The notes: a model not told the origin generated them from the sequence alone. 64,000 nt of DNA from Paraburkholderia metrosideri (GCF_904848625.1 NZ_CAJHCP010000009.1:62001-126000), one strand, 5' to 3'. Shown: positions 34,237 to 43,334, counted from the stretch's first letter. A program made the numbers and translations.

Positions 34237-35404
34237 ATTGTCGAGCCGTGATCTGCTTGACCGGCTGATTGGTTTCGCGACCGTCAGCCGCGATTCCAAT
34301 CTCGAACTTATTACGTTCGTGCAGCAGTACCTCGCGGATCTTGGCGTCGAGAGCGAGTTGTTTCACAACGCCGAGCGCACCAAGGCGAATCTCTTTGCGA
34401 CGATCGGACCACGCGATCGAGGCGGCGTCGTGCTGTCGGGCCATACCGACGTCGTGCCGGTGGACGGCCAGGCGTGGACCGTCGACCCGTTCCGCCTCAC
34501 CGAAAAGGACGGACGGCTCTATGGGCGCGGCACCGCGGACATGAAAGGGTATCTGGCGTCGGTGCTGGCGGCTGTGCCGCTTTTCGTCGAGCGCAAATTG
34601 CAACTGCCGGTGCATCTCGCGTTTTCCTATGACGAGGAAGTGGGGTGCCTCGGCGTGCGCTCCATGCTGGCCGATCTGCAGGAACGCGCACACAAGCCGC
34701 GACTGTGCGTGATTGGCGAGCCCACCGAACTCAAGCCTGTGCTCGGTCACAAAGGCAAGCTTGCAATGCGCTGCCATGTAAAAGGGGCAGCGTGTCACTC
34801 TGCGTATGCGCCGTCTGGCGTCAATGCGATTCAGTATGCGGCGCGGCTCATCAACCAGCTCGAAGCGATCGGCGACGAGCTCGCGCGGCCGGAGCATCAC
34901 GACAAGCGTTTCGACCCGCCATTCTCGACGGTGCAAACGGGCGTTATCAAAGGAGGACGTGCATTGAACATCGTGCCGGCTGAATGCGAATTCGATTTCG
35001 AGGTGCGCTCGGTGCCGGGCTTCGATGCCGCTAGCGTTGCGGACCGGCTGCAAGCTTTTGCCGATTCAGAATTGCTGCCAAAAATGCGCTCGGTGCATGC
35101 CGAAACGGATATCCGCATGCAGCCGCTGAACGCGTACCCGGGTCTTGCAACCTCGCCGGATAGCGATGCGGCGAGGTTGCTCGCATTGCTGAGCAAATCT
35201 GACGATTTCGGCACCGTGGCGTTCGGTACTGAAGGCGGGTTGTTCACTCAAGCGGGTATTCCCACCGTTGTATGTGGGCCCGGCAGCATGGATCAGGGTC
35301 ATAAGCCTGATGAGTTCATCACCGTCGATCAACTGAATCGATGCGACGCGATGCTGATTGGTCTGGCTGACTACCTGGGCAATGAAGGTTCAACTGTGCG
35401 TTGA
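34226..35404 (+). CDS. M20-family deacylase, ArgE-like
   Basis: A 392-residue metallopeptidase-fold protein. The zinc-site residues are visible: SGHTDVVPVDG (H73, D75), GRGTADMKG (D105) and YDEEVGCLG (catalytic Glu about 137-138). The dimerisation domain and a late GPGSMDQGHKPDEF (final His ligand) are intact. It is annotated as acetylornithine deacetylase by similarity. Here its operon (FMO, RidA, DUF1028) argues for deacylation of a catabolic intermediate such as an N-acyl or N-carbamoyl amino acid rather than arginine synthesis. The start overlaps DUF1028 by 11 bp; M1 and M2 (34229) are both possible. Confidence 0.87.
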   Translation: MMSELSSRDLLDRLIGFATVSRDSNLELITFVQQYLADLGVESELFHNAERTKANLFATIGPRDRGGVVLSGHTDVVPVDGQAWTVDPFRLTEKDGRLYGRGTADMKGYLASVLAAVPLFVERKLQLPVHLAFSYDEEVGCLGVRSMLADLQERAHKPRLCVIGEPTELKPVLGHKGKLAMRCHVKGAACHSAYAPSGVNAIQYAARLINQLEAIGDELARPEHHDKRFDPPFSTVQTGVIKGGRALNIVPAECEFDFEVRSVPGFDAASVADRLQAFADSELLPKMRSVHAETDIRMQPLNAYPGLATSPDSDAARLLALLSKSDDFGTVAFGTEGGLFTQAGIPTVVCGPGSMDQGHKPDEFITVDQLNRCDAMLIGLADYLGNEGSTVR

Positions 35405-35494
35405 ACCGGTCGCGGTGAGCCGACATTGTCGGCACCTGCATCAACGCTGAGGGGGCGCGGAAAGCACCGTTAGCGTCGCTTGCGCCACCCGGTT

Positions 35495-35554
35495 GCGCCG
35501 CCTGTCAAACAACGGCAGAGGCGGCGCGATGATCGCGTGTGATCATCGCGCCGC
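35495..35554. terminator. Two mutually exclusive hairpins between convergent genes
   Basis: GCGGCGCGATGATC (35521-35534) pairs perfectly with 35541-35554 around a GCGTGT loop, a 14 bp stem. Its left arm also contributes to a second hairpin, GCGCCGCCT (35495-35503) with AGGCGGCGC (35519-35527). Only one can form at a time. They lie between the M20 and GH3 stops and probably act as a two-way terminator, though T-runs are lacking. Confidence 0.55.
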
Positions 35555-35563
35555 ACGGTTGCT

Positions 35564-37816
35564 TTATTGCCCCGCGAGCGATACCGACGTGGTCAGCGCA
35601 TTCGCGTCACGCGACGACGCGCCAGCCACCAGCCCATAAGCGCCGGCGTTAAGTTTCCACTTATGGTTCGCCGCGTCCCACGTGGACAGCAGCTTGGCCG
35701 GCACCGAGACGCTGACCTGTTGCGACTGCCCCGGCTGCAGCGAGACCTTTTGCCAGCCGACCAGGCGTTGCGGCGGCTCGCCAAGTCCCGACGGCAATTT
35801 GGCATAGACCTGCGCGGCCTCGGCGCCTGCACGCGAGCCCGTATTCTTCACCGTAAAGGTCACCGTCACGTTGCCCGATCCGTCAGCGTGGGCGCTGATG
35901 CCGGAATACGCATACGTCGTGTACGACAGCCCGAAGCCGAATGGGAACAGCGGCTGAATCTGCTTCGCGTCGTACCAGCGGTAGCCCATCATCAGGCCTT
36001 CGCTATAGTTGACCGTCGTATCGGACGGCGAGATGGTTGCTTGCGGCAAGTCCGAATCCTGCTGCGGGAACGTGATCGGCAATTTCCCGGACGGATTGAT
36101 ATCGCCGAACAGCAGGTCGGCAATCGCCTGACCGCCTTGCACGCCGGGGTACCAGCTTTCGAGTACGCCGTGCACATTGCCGAGCCACGGCATCAGCACC
36201 GGACTGCCGTTTTCGAGCACGACGATCACGCGCTTCGCCTTGGCAGCCACGGCGGTAATCAGCGCATTCTGGTCGTAAGTCTGATTGAACGTATCGGTTG
36301 TATTGCTCGGCAGGCCCAGCGTCGTGAGGTCGGCTCCTTCGGTTTCCCATTGCGTGGCGAACACGATCGCGACATCGGCTTGCGCGGCTGCGGTCGCAGC
36401 GGCATTGGCATCGGTGCCGTCGACGTAACTGACTGTCGCGGACGGCGCCTTCGCCTTGATCGCCGTCAGAGGCGACGACTTGTACCAGGTCGCGCAGGTC
36501 GAGAGTAGCGGTGAACTGCTCGTGCAGCCCGACACCGCGTTGCCTGCAGCAGCCGGCACGGCACCCGAGCCGCCGCCCGATATCACGCCGACGTCCGCAT
36601 GCCCACCGATCACCACGATCGACGACAGCGACGCCGCGCTCAGCGGAAGCACAGGCGCAGAGGCATTGGCGGGCGTTGCGTTCTTCAGCAACACGGCTGA
36701 CTGTTGCGCGGTCTGCAGCGCGAACGCATTGCCTGCGGCCTGGTCGACGGCGCCGCCCGGCGTGGGTGGCGAATCGAACACACCGTAGCGGATCATCGTG
36801 CGCAGCTTGCGCTGGACCATGTCGTTCAGACGCGACATAGGTACGCTGCCCGCCGTCACAGCCGCCTTCAGTCCAGTGCTGAAATACGACGGAAGCGAAA
36901 AGCCGAGCGCAGAGGTATCGCCGACATCGCCGGGTTCTTCCTCATCCAGACCGGCCAGCGCTGCTGCGACCGTGCTATGCGTTGCGGTCCAGTCCGACTG
37001 GACGACACCCTTGAAGCCCCATTCGGTCTTGAGCACCGACGTCAGCAGATACGGGTCTTCGCATGCGTAGATGCCGTTCACCAGGTTGTACGAGCACATG
37101 ACGTTGCCCGGCTGGCCTTGCTTGACACCGAGTTCGAACGCGAGCAGCTCGGTCTCGCGCATCGTGCGCTCGTCGACGACCGAGTTGCTCGTCATGCGAT
37201 TGGTTTCCTGATCGTTCATCGCATAGTGCTTGATGGTGGCGATCACCTTCTGCGCCTGCGTGCCGGTCGTGCGCGCCGCGCTTAGCGTGCCGCTCAGCAC
37301 CGGGTCCTCGCCCATGTATTCGAAGGTGCGGCCATCGCGCGGCTCGCGGGTAAGGTTCACGCCACCACCCAACCCTTCGCCATACCCGAGCACGCGCAAC
37401 TCGGTTGCAATGCGCGCCCCATAAGCATTCGCGAGCAGCGGGTCCCAGCTCGCGGCCAGCGCGACAGGAGCCGGCAACGCCGTCGCATTGGAGTTCGCGA
37501 CGTTCACACCGCCGGCCGAGTCGGCCATCGACAGCGCGGGAATGCCCAGGCGTGAAATGCCGGGGATATAACCGGCCCCATTGACGCCCGACGGGAACGG
37601 ACCGCCAAATCCCGCATTCGGGATGCCAGTGCCGTGAACTAACTGGACCTTCTCGTCGGTCGTCAGTTGACCCACGAGCGCCGCCGCTCGCGTGTCGGCG
37701 ATGGCGTCCGGATCGGTGAGCGTAATGCTGTCATCGTGACCGCCGCATGCGGCGATCAACACGCCAACGCCGCATGCAATAGCGGTCGACGCACTGATGA
37801 GTGTGAGTCTTTTCAT
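35564..37816 (-). CDS. Glycoside hydrolase family 3 beta-glucosidase, lipoprotein
   Basis: A 750-residue GH3 enzyme. The N terminus is a lipoprotein signal (lipobox I21-A-A-C24), so it is anchored in the envelope. Catalytic domain: K196-H197 of the substrate loop, GFKGVVQSDW with nucleophile D275, then a GH3 C-terminal sandwich domain (VVIGGHADVGVISGGGSGAVP; ALVVLENGSPVLMPW-like) and a fibronectin-III-like domain over the last roughly 90 residues. Length is typical for bacterial beta-glucosidases. I start it at ATG 37816; the longer frame has no signal. It probably releases glucose from plant glucosides. The divergent AraC gene is the likely regulator. Confidence 0.9.
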   Translation of the reverse strand: MKRLTLISASTAIACGVGVLIAACGGHDDSITLTDPDAIADTRAAALVGQLTTDEKVQLVHGTGIPNAGFGGPFPSGVNGAGYIPGISRLGIPALSMADSAGGVNVANSNATALPAPVALAASWDPLLANAYGARIATELRVLGYGEGLGGGVNLTREPRDGRTFEYMGEDPVLSGTLSAARTTGTQAQKVIATIKHYAMNDQETNRMTSNSVVDERTMRETELLAFELGVKQGQPGNVMCSYNLVNGIYACEDPYLLTSVLKTEWGFKGVVQSDWTATHSTVAAALAGLDEEEPGDVGDTSALGFSLPSYFSTGLKAAVTAGSVPMSRLNDMVQRKLRTMIRYGVFDSPPTPGGAVDQAAGNAFALQTAQQSAVLLKNATPANASAPVLPLSAASLSSIVVIGGHADVGVISGGGSGAVPAAAGNAVSGCTSSSPLLSTCATWYKSSPLTAIKAKAPSATVSYVDGTDANAAATAAAQADVAIVFATQWETEGADLTTLGLPSNTTDTFNQTYDQNALITAVAAKAKRVIVVLENGSPVLMPWLGNVHGVLESWYPGVQGGQAIADLLFGDINPSGKLPITFPQQDSDLPQATISPSDTTVNYSEGLMMGYRWYDAKQIQPLFPFGFGLSYTTYAYSGISAHADGSGNVTVTFTVKNTGSRAGAEAAQVYAKLPSGLGEPPQRLVGWQKVSLQPGQSQQVSVSVPAKLLSTWDAANHKWKLNAGAYGLVAGASSRDANALTTSVSLAGQ

Positions 37817-38051
37817 TGTCTCGCTCCGTCCTGTCTGTGTTTGTGCTGCTTTTGGAATGATCGATTGCATCAGCCCGGCAAACTGCGGATTGCCCGCCGC
37901 TTACCGCCTGCTGTACTATTTATTTCAAACTATTTCTTACAAGCGAAAATTCTAAGGTTGTCGTTTCGGGGACGATTGACCAACGGGAGCAGAACTTGAT
38001 CGTCTGCTTCTCAGGAAAACCCGAGGATGATGGAGACGGGAGGAGTGCAAC

Positions 38052-39080
38052 GTGGATCTGCGGAATAAGTCCGTCTCGGCGCGCCTCTATAAGCTGCTGT
38101 TTGCAGAAGCGGAGAAGAACGGGCTCGACTGGCGCACGATCGGTGCGAGTCTGGATATTGATGAGGCCGCCATTTGCGCAAGCGATGCGCGGGTCGCTGG
38201 CGACAAGCATGTACGCATGCTGAAACTGGTCACGACGTGTTTTGACCCGCCCGAGCCGATCGCCGATATGTCCCTCTGCCTGATGCCTTTTCCCGAGCTG
38301 GCCGGCGTGGTGTTCAATTGCGCGACCTTGCGAGAAGCCCTGCTTCAGTTCGTCGAGTATCGCGATCTGATTGGCAACGTCGACTGGTTGCTGCCGAGCG
38401 GGCAGGACGATGCAATCGCCTTCGACTATGTACTCGAAGGTGACGGACGATCGTCGGTGTGCGCGCTAGGAAACTTTGCGACTATCGCGGCGGTGGCACG
38501 CATTTACGATCCGTCGGTGCGGATTCGCGACGTGACGTTGACCGATTCAAAAGGGGTTCGCGCAAAGTGGCTGGCCGATTCGTTACGGGTCGGGTTGCGC
38601 ACCGATCAACCGCGTAACAGGATGGTGCTGCAGTCGTCGGCGCTCGATCGCCCTTTCGACAGATACAATGCGGCGCTTGCCGCCATTCATCATCCGGCAG
38701 CGCTCGACGATCTCAACCGGATACGAGCACTCGGGCTGTTTTCGCCAAGCGTCCAGCGGTGTTTGAGCGACATCATGGGCGGCGATGCCGGGGATATCCA
38801 GCCGAAAAGTCTTCAGGCAATCGTCTGTGAGCGGCTATCAATGACACGCTGGACATTGCAGCGCAAACTCGCGGCTGAACAGCTTACATTCAGTGAGGTA
38901 CTGATGCAGGCGCGAGTGCAGCGGGCGCGCGATCTGCTCACACACACGCATATGCCGATTTCCGAAGTGAGTGAACGCGTGGGCTTCGGGTCGACGCCGG
39001 CATTTACGCGCTTTTTCTCGCGGGCTTGCGGCGTGCCGCCTGCTCGCTATCGCGATCAGCATCAGGTTGGAATGGGTTAA
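38052..39080 (+). CDS. AraC-family regulator with arabinose-binding-type N-terminal domain
   Basis: A 342-residue regulator starting at GTG 38052 (GGGAGGAG upstream). The first roughly 190 residues resemble the Arabinose_bd sensor domain found in OruR/ArgR-like AraC proteins. The C-terminal DNA-binding part contains RWTLQRKLAAEQLTFSEVL and ISEVSERVGFGSTPAFTRFF, the usual second HTH. It is divergent from the GH3 gene with 235 bp between starts; the AT-rich block at about 37910-37960 should hold the promoters. Control of the glucosidase is likely by position. Confidence 0.87.
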   Translation: MDLRNKSVSARLYKLLFAEAEKNGLDWRTIGASLDIDEAAICASDARVAGDKHVRMLKLVTTCFDPPEPIADMSLCLMPFPELAGVVFNCATLREALLQFVEYRDLIGNVDWLLPSGQDDAIAFDYVLEGDGRSSVCALGNFATIAAVARIYDPSVRIRDVTLTDSKGVRAKWLADSLRVGLRTDQPRNRMVLQSSALDRPFDRYNAALAAIHHPAALDDLNRIRALGLFSPSVQRCLSDIMGGDAGDIQPKSLQAIVCERLSMTRWTLQRKLAAEQLTFSEVLMQARVQRARDLLTHTHMPISEVSERVGFGSTPAFTRFFSRACGVPPARYRDQHQVGMG

Positions 39081-39187
39081 CCAGCGTGCGGTCCCGACTC
39101 GAAATACATGGCAGCTCGGCCAAGGTTGGATGAGATAGGGCGCGTCTTGTAGACCGCGCCCCATCAAACGTTACGACTTACTTTGCG

Positions 39188-39463
39188 TCAAAGCGAGCGA
39201 GCACGACCGCCGCTAAAGAGGCGCACGATAGCCAGCAATATGATGGCGCCGATAAGAGCCGTAATTAGCGAGCCGATAATGCCGCTGCCCAGGTGGAGTC
39301 CGAGTACCCCACCCAGCCATCCGCCTATGAAGGCGCCGACGATGCCGACGATAATATCGACAAGGATGCCGAAGCCGCCGCCATCAACGATCCGCCCGGC
39401 CAAAGCGCCGGCAATGCCACCAATGATCAGCCAAAAAATGATTCCGTGCGAGACCGGGTCCAT
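39188..39463 (-). CDS. GlsB/YeaQ/YmgE-family stress membrane protein
   Basis: A 91-residue protein of almost only glycine-rich membrane segments (GIIFWLIIGGIAGALAGRIV; GIIVGIVGAFIGGWLGGVLG-like). This pattern identifies the GlsB/YeaQ/YmgE family, formerly transglycosylase-associated, which is general-stress-induced in many bacteria. Three hydrophobic helices are visible. AGGAGTAATG precedes the start. Its molecular role is not known. Convergent with the AraC gene. Confidence 0.85.
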   Translation of the reverse strand: MDPVSHGIIFWLIIGGIAGALAGRIVDGGGFGILVDIIVGIVGAFIGGWLGGVLGLHLGSGIIGSLITALIGAIILLAIVRLFSGGRARSL

Positions 39464-39662
39464 GTCATTACTCCTGGGTTTTGATTACATAAGCGGCTTA
39501 AAAGAATGCTAGTGCCGCTGCGTGCGGGGGACAGACGCAAGCGCTGTTCCCGGCCTCGCAAGCGCGTCATTGTCGTTAGATGCCTATCCCTTACGTACCG
39601 GATGCAGTGGCACGCGCCTTGCGGCCTCTGGTTGCATCCAGTTCATCAAAGGGAGAAGAAAA

Positions 39663-40010
39663 ATGGCCCAAGCCAATCGACGGGTTCATGCATTAGCCAT
39701 CGTTGCTGCTATCAGCCTGGGTTTTGCGACTTCGGCTTTTAGCCAATCGACTGCCAGTCCTCCCACGGGCGCATCGGCGCTGACTTCGCCGACTAGCACG
39801 CAACCCGAAGCTTCAATGGCGAATGGCAAGTCGTCGCAAACCACCAAGCAGGCTCAGAGCGATACGCGTAAAGCGGGGCGGACAGCGAACCGAGCGCAGA
39901 AGAACGCTGAATTGGACAAGCTGGAAAAAAATGGCTACAAGCCAACCGCTAATCAGAGTAATTATCCAGACAACATTCAGAACGCCGAGAAGAAGGCCAG
40001 CGGACAGTAA
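39663..40010 (+). CDS. DUF4148-type secreted small protein
   Basis: A 115-residue protein with a Sec signal (HALAIVAAISLGFATSAFSQS). A Ser/Thr/Ala-rich linker follows, then a DUF4148-like C terminus (AELDKLEKNGYKPTANQSNY with DNIQNAE after it). DUF4148 proteins are abundant in Burkholderiaceae; their function is unknown. AAAGGGAGAAG precedes ATG 39663; the longer frame from 39522 is promoter. The middle KSSQTTKQAQSDTRKAGR stretch is unusually basic for this family. Confidence 0.78.
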   Translation: MAQANRRVHALAIVAAISLGFATSAFSQSTASPPTGASALTSPTSTQPEASMANGKSSQTTKQAQSDTRKAGRTANRAQKNAELDKLEKNGYKPTANQSNYPDNIQNAEKKASGQ

Positions 40011-40149
40011 AAGCCGGCTGCGGCGGACTCGGAGTGACTATCTGACTTCAATGGAGCTGTCGACACAGACCCGCCGCTCAAGGCGCTCGTCGCAGCGCAA
40101 CGTGTGACACGTGGTGGTCGCGTCGACGACCAATTGACAGGCGATTGCG

Positions 40150-40518
40150 TCAATGCGTTTCGACGAATTGCACGATTTCGCCGCTATCGCGCTTCAGATA
40201 CATATCGTCTCCCTTCATGCGCACCTCACTGCATGAGTACGGAATCTTGCTGCCTTTACTGCAGATCTTGCCGTCCTCTGCTTTCCAGTCACCGTGGTCC
40301 GCGAATCCCTTGCTGGATTTGAAGTCGTAATCGCTGCCACTGCCGTACTGCACGTGCCACATGCTGCCGTCAGCAAGTTTGATATCGAATGCCTTGCCCG
40401 TGATGTGTTGCTGGATGTCGGCCGCGCTGGGTGTCGTCGCGCCGTCGGGGAATCCCGCTGCCTGCGCAAACGCAGTTGCGGCAGGTATCAGAAGCAGGGT
40501 GACGAGGAGTTGGTTCAT
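40150..40518 (-). CDS. Hypothetical periplasmic protein
   Basis: A 122-residue protein with a Sec signal (MNQLLVTLLLIPAATAFAQA). The mature part is short and beta-rich: IQQHITGKAFDIKLADGSMW, YGSGSDYDFKSS and SCSEVRMKGDDMYLKRDSGE. Two Cys residues (CSKG and SCSE) could form a disulfide. I do not recognise a named family with confidence; similar short 'DUF995-like' proteins exist. Convergent with the DUF4148 gene. Confidence 0.68.
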   Translation of the reverse strand: MNQLLVTLLLIPAATAFAQAAGFPDGATTPSAADIQQHITGKAFDIKLADGSMWHVQYGSGSDYDFKSSKGFADHGDWKAEDGKICSKGSKIPYSCSEVRMKGDDMYLKRDSGEIVQFVETH

Positions 40519-40893
40519 GTCGAGCCTTCACTGAAACAGTGTCAAGCGCTTCGCTCGTGAGGCGACGGAACTCGTCCGCCAGGAGCGACGACCGGGTCGC
40601 GGCGGGGCGGTCATGATTTGCCTGACGTAGCCGCTTTTTTATGATGTTTTCAAAATATACGTCGCGATCCAGAGGGGTTATGTGGCCTGGCGCACAGTGA
40701 CGTCTCATCGCAAGCGGTGCTGCGGTGCGGGAGGCCAGCCGCCGGGACTGCCTGCTAACGCCTGATTGCTGCCTGATTGCTGCCTGATTGCTACCGGCTC
40801 ACGGCACGACTTCTTGCCGTGAGCCCTTATGTCGTGAGCCCTTATGCCGCGCGACCGGTTCGTCGGCTTACTACGCTGTCCCAGCGCCCAACT
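40519..40893. other. Intergenic region with tandem repeats and a hairpin
   Basis: No gene is supported here. The stretch 40761-40850 is unusually repetitive and is described separately. An AT-rich segment at about 40633-40670 probably holds the promoter of the minus-strand gene at 40150. Confidence 0.5.
40761..40847. repeat. Two short tandem repeats flanking a hairpin
   Basis: CCTGATTGCTG is repeated three times (40761-40792, last copy one base short). Then CTCACGGCA (40798-40806) and TGCCGTGAG (40815-40823) form a perfect 9 bp stem with an 8-nt loop. The right arm runs into two copies of CGTGAGCCCTTATGT (40818-40832 and 40833-40847, last base differs). The array lies downstream of the lactonase-like gene. 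Confidence 0.8.
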
Positions 40894-41994
40894 TCAATTA
40901 CCGTTGGTCCCATTGAACTCGACGATTTCAACCCAGTTAGCCCCCTTGCCGACCGGGTACTGTCCGATCGCGCTCAGCTTGCCGGTTTTACCGTCGATGC
41001 GATAAGCGCTCAGGTTCGTCGACAACTGGCCCACCGCCAGCAGGTACTTGCCCGACGGATCGATGTTGAAGCCGCGCGGCTGTTTTTCCGTTTCGTAGGT
41101 GCCGATACGCGTCAGCTTGCCCGACGACGGGTTGACCTTATACGCCGCGAGCGTGCTCGACGTGCGTTCCGACACATACAGGAAGTGGCCGTCCGGAGTC
41201 AGATGAAGGTCGGCTCCCCACGGCGTGCCCGCGCCGAAATTGGCTGGCAGGACGGAGACCGTATCGATCGGCTTGACGGTGTCGTGAGTGCTGTCGAAAG
41301 CGAGCACGTGCAGTTTGCCGTCGAGTTCATCGATCAGGTAGGTAAAGCGACGATCGGGTGAAAAGACGAAGTGGCGCGGTCCCGATTTCGGCGGCAATGA
41401 ATAGGCGGGCGCGGCGTCTTCGGTCAACTGTCCATTCGATGCGTCGAGCTTCAGGCGAAGCCAGGCGTCCGAGCCGAGTACCGACGCAAATACGTAGCGG
41501 TTATCGGGCGCCGTGCGGATCGCGTGCGCCATTGGGCCAGTCTTGATCGTCTGCTGCACGTCGCCGACCACACCATTGCCGCCGATCCGGTTCACTGCCA
41601 GCATATTGCCGCCGTACGACGCGGAAAAGAGATAGTGGCCGGTTGCATCCGTCGAGATATACGCCATGCTCTCCGCGAGCGGGGCGTTGCCCAGTTCGAT
41701 CAAGCGGCCGTCGAGCGGATTGACGGCAAAGCTCACCACGCGATAAGGCTTCGAGCGCACGCCAGCATAAAGCCGCAGATGGTCCGGTGAAAGTGCCATC
41801 GGCATGACCGTTCCGCCGACATTGACAGTTTCCACCGGTGCCAGCGAGCCGTTCGACTTGTCGAGTTGGAAGACAGAGATGTCCTGGCTATCCGCATTCG
41901 ATACGTATGCGTAAGTCGCAGCCTGCGAGGCACTCGTCACCGAAACACTGGCGAACAGTATGGCGATTGCGCCCACGACGCGTTTAGCGTTCAT
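40894..41994 (-). CDS. Lactonase-family beta-propeller protein, periplasmic
   Basis: A 366-residue protein starting at ATG 41994 with a Sec signal ending SQAATYAYVSNADSQDISVF (given in part). The repeated blade motifs (YAYVSNADSQDISVF, LRLYAGVRSKPYRVVSFAV, HFLYVSERTSSTLAAYKV, KYLLAVGQLSTNLSAYRI) identify the seven-bladed lactonase family PF10282, related to 6-phosphogluconolactonase Pgl. Export argues against the cytoplasmic phosphogluconolactone role; the substrate is unknown. It is divergent from the cyo operon. Confidence 0.85.
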   Translation of the reverse strand: MNAKRVVGAIAILFASVSVTSASQAATYAYVSNADSQDISVFQLDKSNGSLAPVETVNVGGTVMPMALSPDHLRLYAGVRSKPYRVVSFAVNPLDGRLIELGNAPLAESMAYISTDATGHYLFSASYGGNMLAVNRIGGNGVVGDVQQTIKTGPMAHAIRTAPDNRYVFASVLGSDAWLRLKLDASNGQLTEDAAPAYSLPPKSGPRHFVFSPDRRFTYLIDELDGKLHVLAFDSTHDTVKPIDTVSVLPANFGAGTPWGADLHLTPDGHFLYVSERTSSTLAAYKVNPSSGKLTRIGTYETEKQPRGFNIDPSGKYLLAVGQLSTNLSAYRIDGKTGKLSAIGQYPVGKGANWVEIVEFNGTNGN

Positions 41995-42428
41995 ATTCGT
42001 TCTCCTGTTAGACATAGTTTTATTTGTCTGGTCCGTGTACCCGATCGGGCACCGCGTGGCGTGGCGGCACCGATCGCGCCTCCCAGCAAGATCGTCGCGG
42101 CAAAGATCAGAGAGACAGTCAGGAGACTAGGTCGAACCGATACGTTTCGCGTGCCACGTTGAACCACTGTTATACGACGGCCAGTTTGACGGCAGATTAC
42201 ACGAAATCGGGAAAAGAATAAGCGTGGCGAGCGAATCGACGGGGGACGTCGGACATTGACCAGGAACAAGCCTTCGAAGACGCTCGCGCTGCTAGCGCGA
42301 CCCAGCGTCGCATGTCCTCATCCCACGCCGCCTCCTTTGACGTCCGTCAAGGGAGGCGGGTACTCGTACCCCATAACATTCGGACGTTGTCTGACGCATG
42401 GCCGACTGATTTCGTGAAGGAGAGTGAT
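41995..42428. other. Divergent promoter region between lactonase and cyo genes
   Basis: The 434 bp hold no supported gene; the ORF continuing upstream of cyoA lacks a ribosome-binding site. The notable element is the 32 bp palindrome at 42328-42359. The AT-richer block at about 42005-42035 fits the lactonase promoter. Confidence 0.45.
42328..42359. promoter_or_regulatory. Near-perfect 32-bp palindrome upstream of cyoA
   Basis: CCGCCTCCTTTGACG, two central bases TC, then CGTCAAGGGAGGCGG: 15 bp arms with a single T/G mismatch. It ends 69 bp before the cyoA start. It could be an operator for a dimeric regulator or a 5' RNA hairpin. No FNR-type TTGAT-N4-ATCAA box is seen nearby. Confidence 0.5.
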
Positions 42429-43331
42429 GTGAAGTCCGGGGATTGGAAGAATCGAATTCTTCGCAGGACATCGAGCCTGATTCACCTTGTACCGTTAATG
42501 CTTGTTTCCGGATGCAAGCTGGAACTGCTGGATCCTAAAGGCAGTATTGGTATGGCGGAGAAGCAGTTGATCGCCACCTCGACGTGGGCGATGCTGGTTG
42601 TCGTCGTACCTGTGATAGCGCTCACCCTGCTGTTCGCATGGCGATATCGGGCGAGCAATACACAAGCGGAGTACCGGCCACGGTGGGCGCACTCGACTGC
42701 GATTGAAGTCGTGATCTGGACTATTCCGAGTCTGATTATCCTGTTCCTGGCGGTGCTGACGTGGAAAACGACCCACGAACTGGATCCGTACAAGCCGCTC
42801 GAATCGGAGGTGAAGCCCATCAACATCGAGGTTGTCGCGCTCGACTGGAAGTGGCTGTTCATTTACCCGGACCTCGGCATTGCGACGGTCAACCAGATTG
42901 CATTCCCCGTTGGAACGCCAGTCAATTTCGTCATCACATCCGACTCGGTGATGAACTCCTTTTTCGTTCCGCAACTCGGCAGTCAGGTCTATGCGATGGC
43001 TGGCATGCAAACGCAATTGCATCTGATTGCCAATGAGTCTGGCGACTTCGCCGGCATGTCGGCGAACTTCAGCGGCAAGGGCTTTTCGGATATGAAGTTC
43101 CGCGCACTGGCGAAGTCGCCAGCGGAGTTCGATGCCTGGGTTGCGCAGGTACGTGCTTCGAAAGACCGCCTCGATATGAATCGCTACAACGTCGTGTCGA
43201 AACCTGAACAGAAGGCACCGGTCGGCTATTTCTCGACCGTCGATCCGAAGCTGTTTCACAACATCATCGCCCGCTACAACAATGGTCAATTCATGGATCC
43301 CAGCAACGCCAACTGTACGGTGAAGGGGTAA
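42429..43331 (+). CDS. cyoA: Cytochrome bo3 ubiquinol oxidase subunit II
   Basis: A 300-residue subunit II. GTG 42429 has AAGGAG 6 bp upstream and is followed by a lipoprotein signal (PLMLVSGC). Two membrane helices (about residues 42-65 and 85-105) precede a cupredoxin domain. That domain (VVALDWKWLFIYPDLGIATV, SVMNSFFVPQLGSQVYAMAGM) lacks the CuA-binding Cys pair, as expected for a quinol rather than cytochrome c oxidase. The C terminus (YFSTVDPKLFHNII) is CyoA-typical. First gene of cyoABCD. Confidence 0.93.
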   Translation: MKSGDWKNRILRRTSSLIHLVPLMLVSGCKLELLDPKGSIGMAEKQLIATSTWAMLVVVVPVIALTLLFAWRYRASNTQAEYRPRWAHSTAIEVVIWTIPSLIILFLAVLTWKTTHELDPYKPLESEVKPINIEVVALDWKWLFIYPDLGIATVNQIAFPVGTPVNFVITSDSVMNSFFVPQLGSQVYAMAGMQTQLHLIANESGDFAGMSANFSGKGFSDMKFRALAKSPAEFDAWVAQVRASKDRLDMNRYNVVSKPEQKAPVGYFSTVDPKLFHNIIARYNNGQFMDPSNANCTVKG

Positions 43332-43334
43332 CGT

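Noticed and set aside
40761..40847. Possible CRISPR-like array
   Set aside because: Units are 11 and 15 bp, directly abutting with no spacers, and there are no cas genes. It is a slippage-type tandem repeat.
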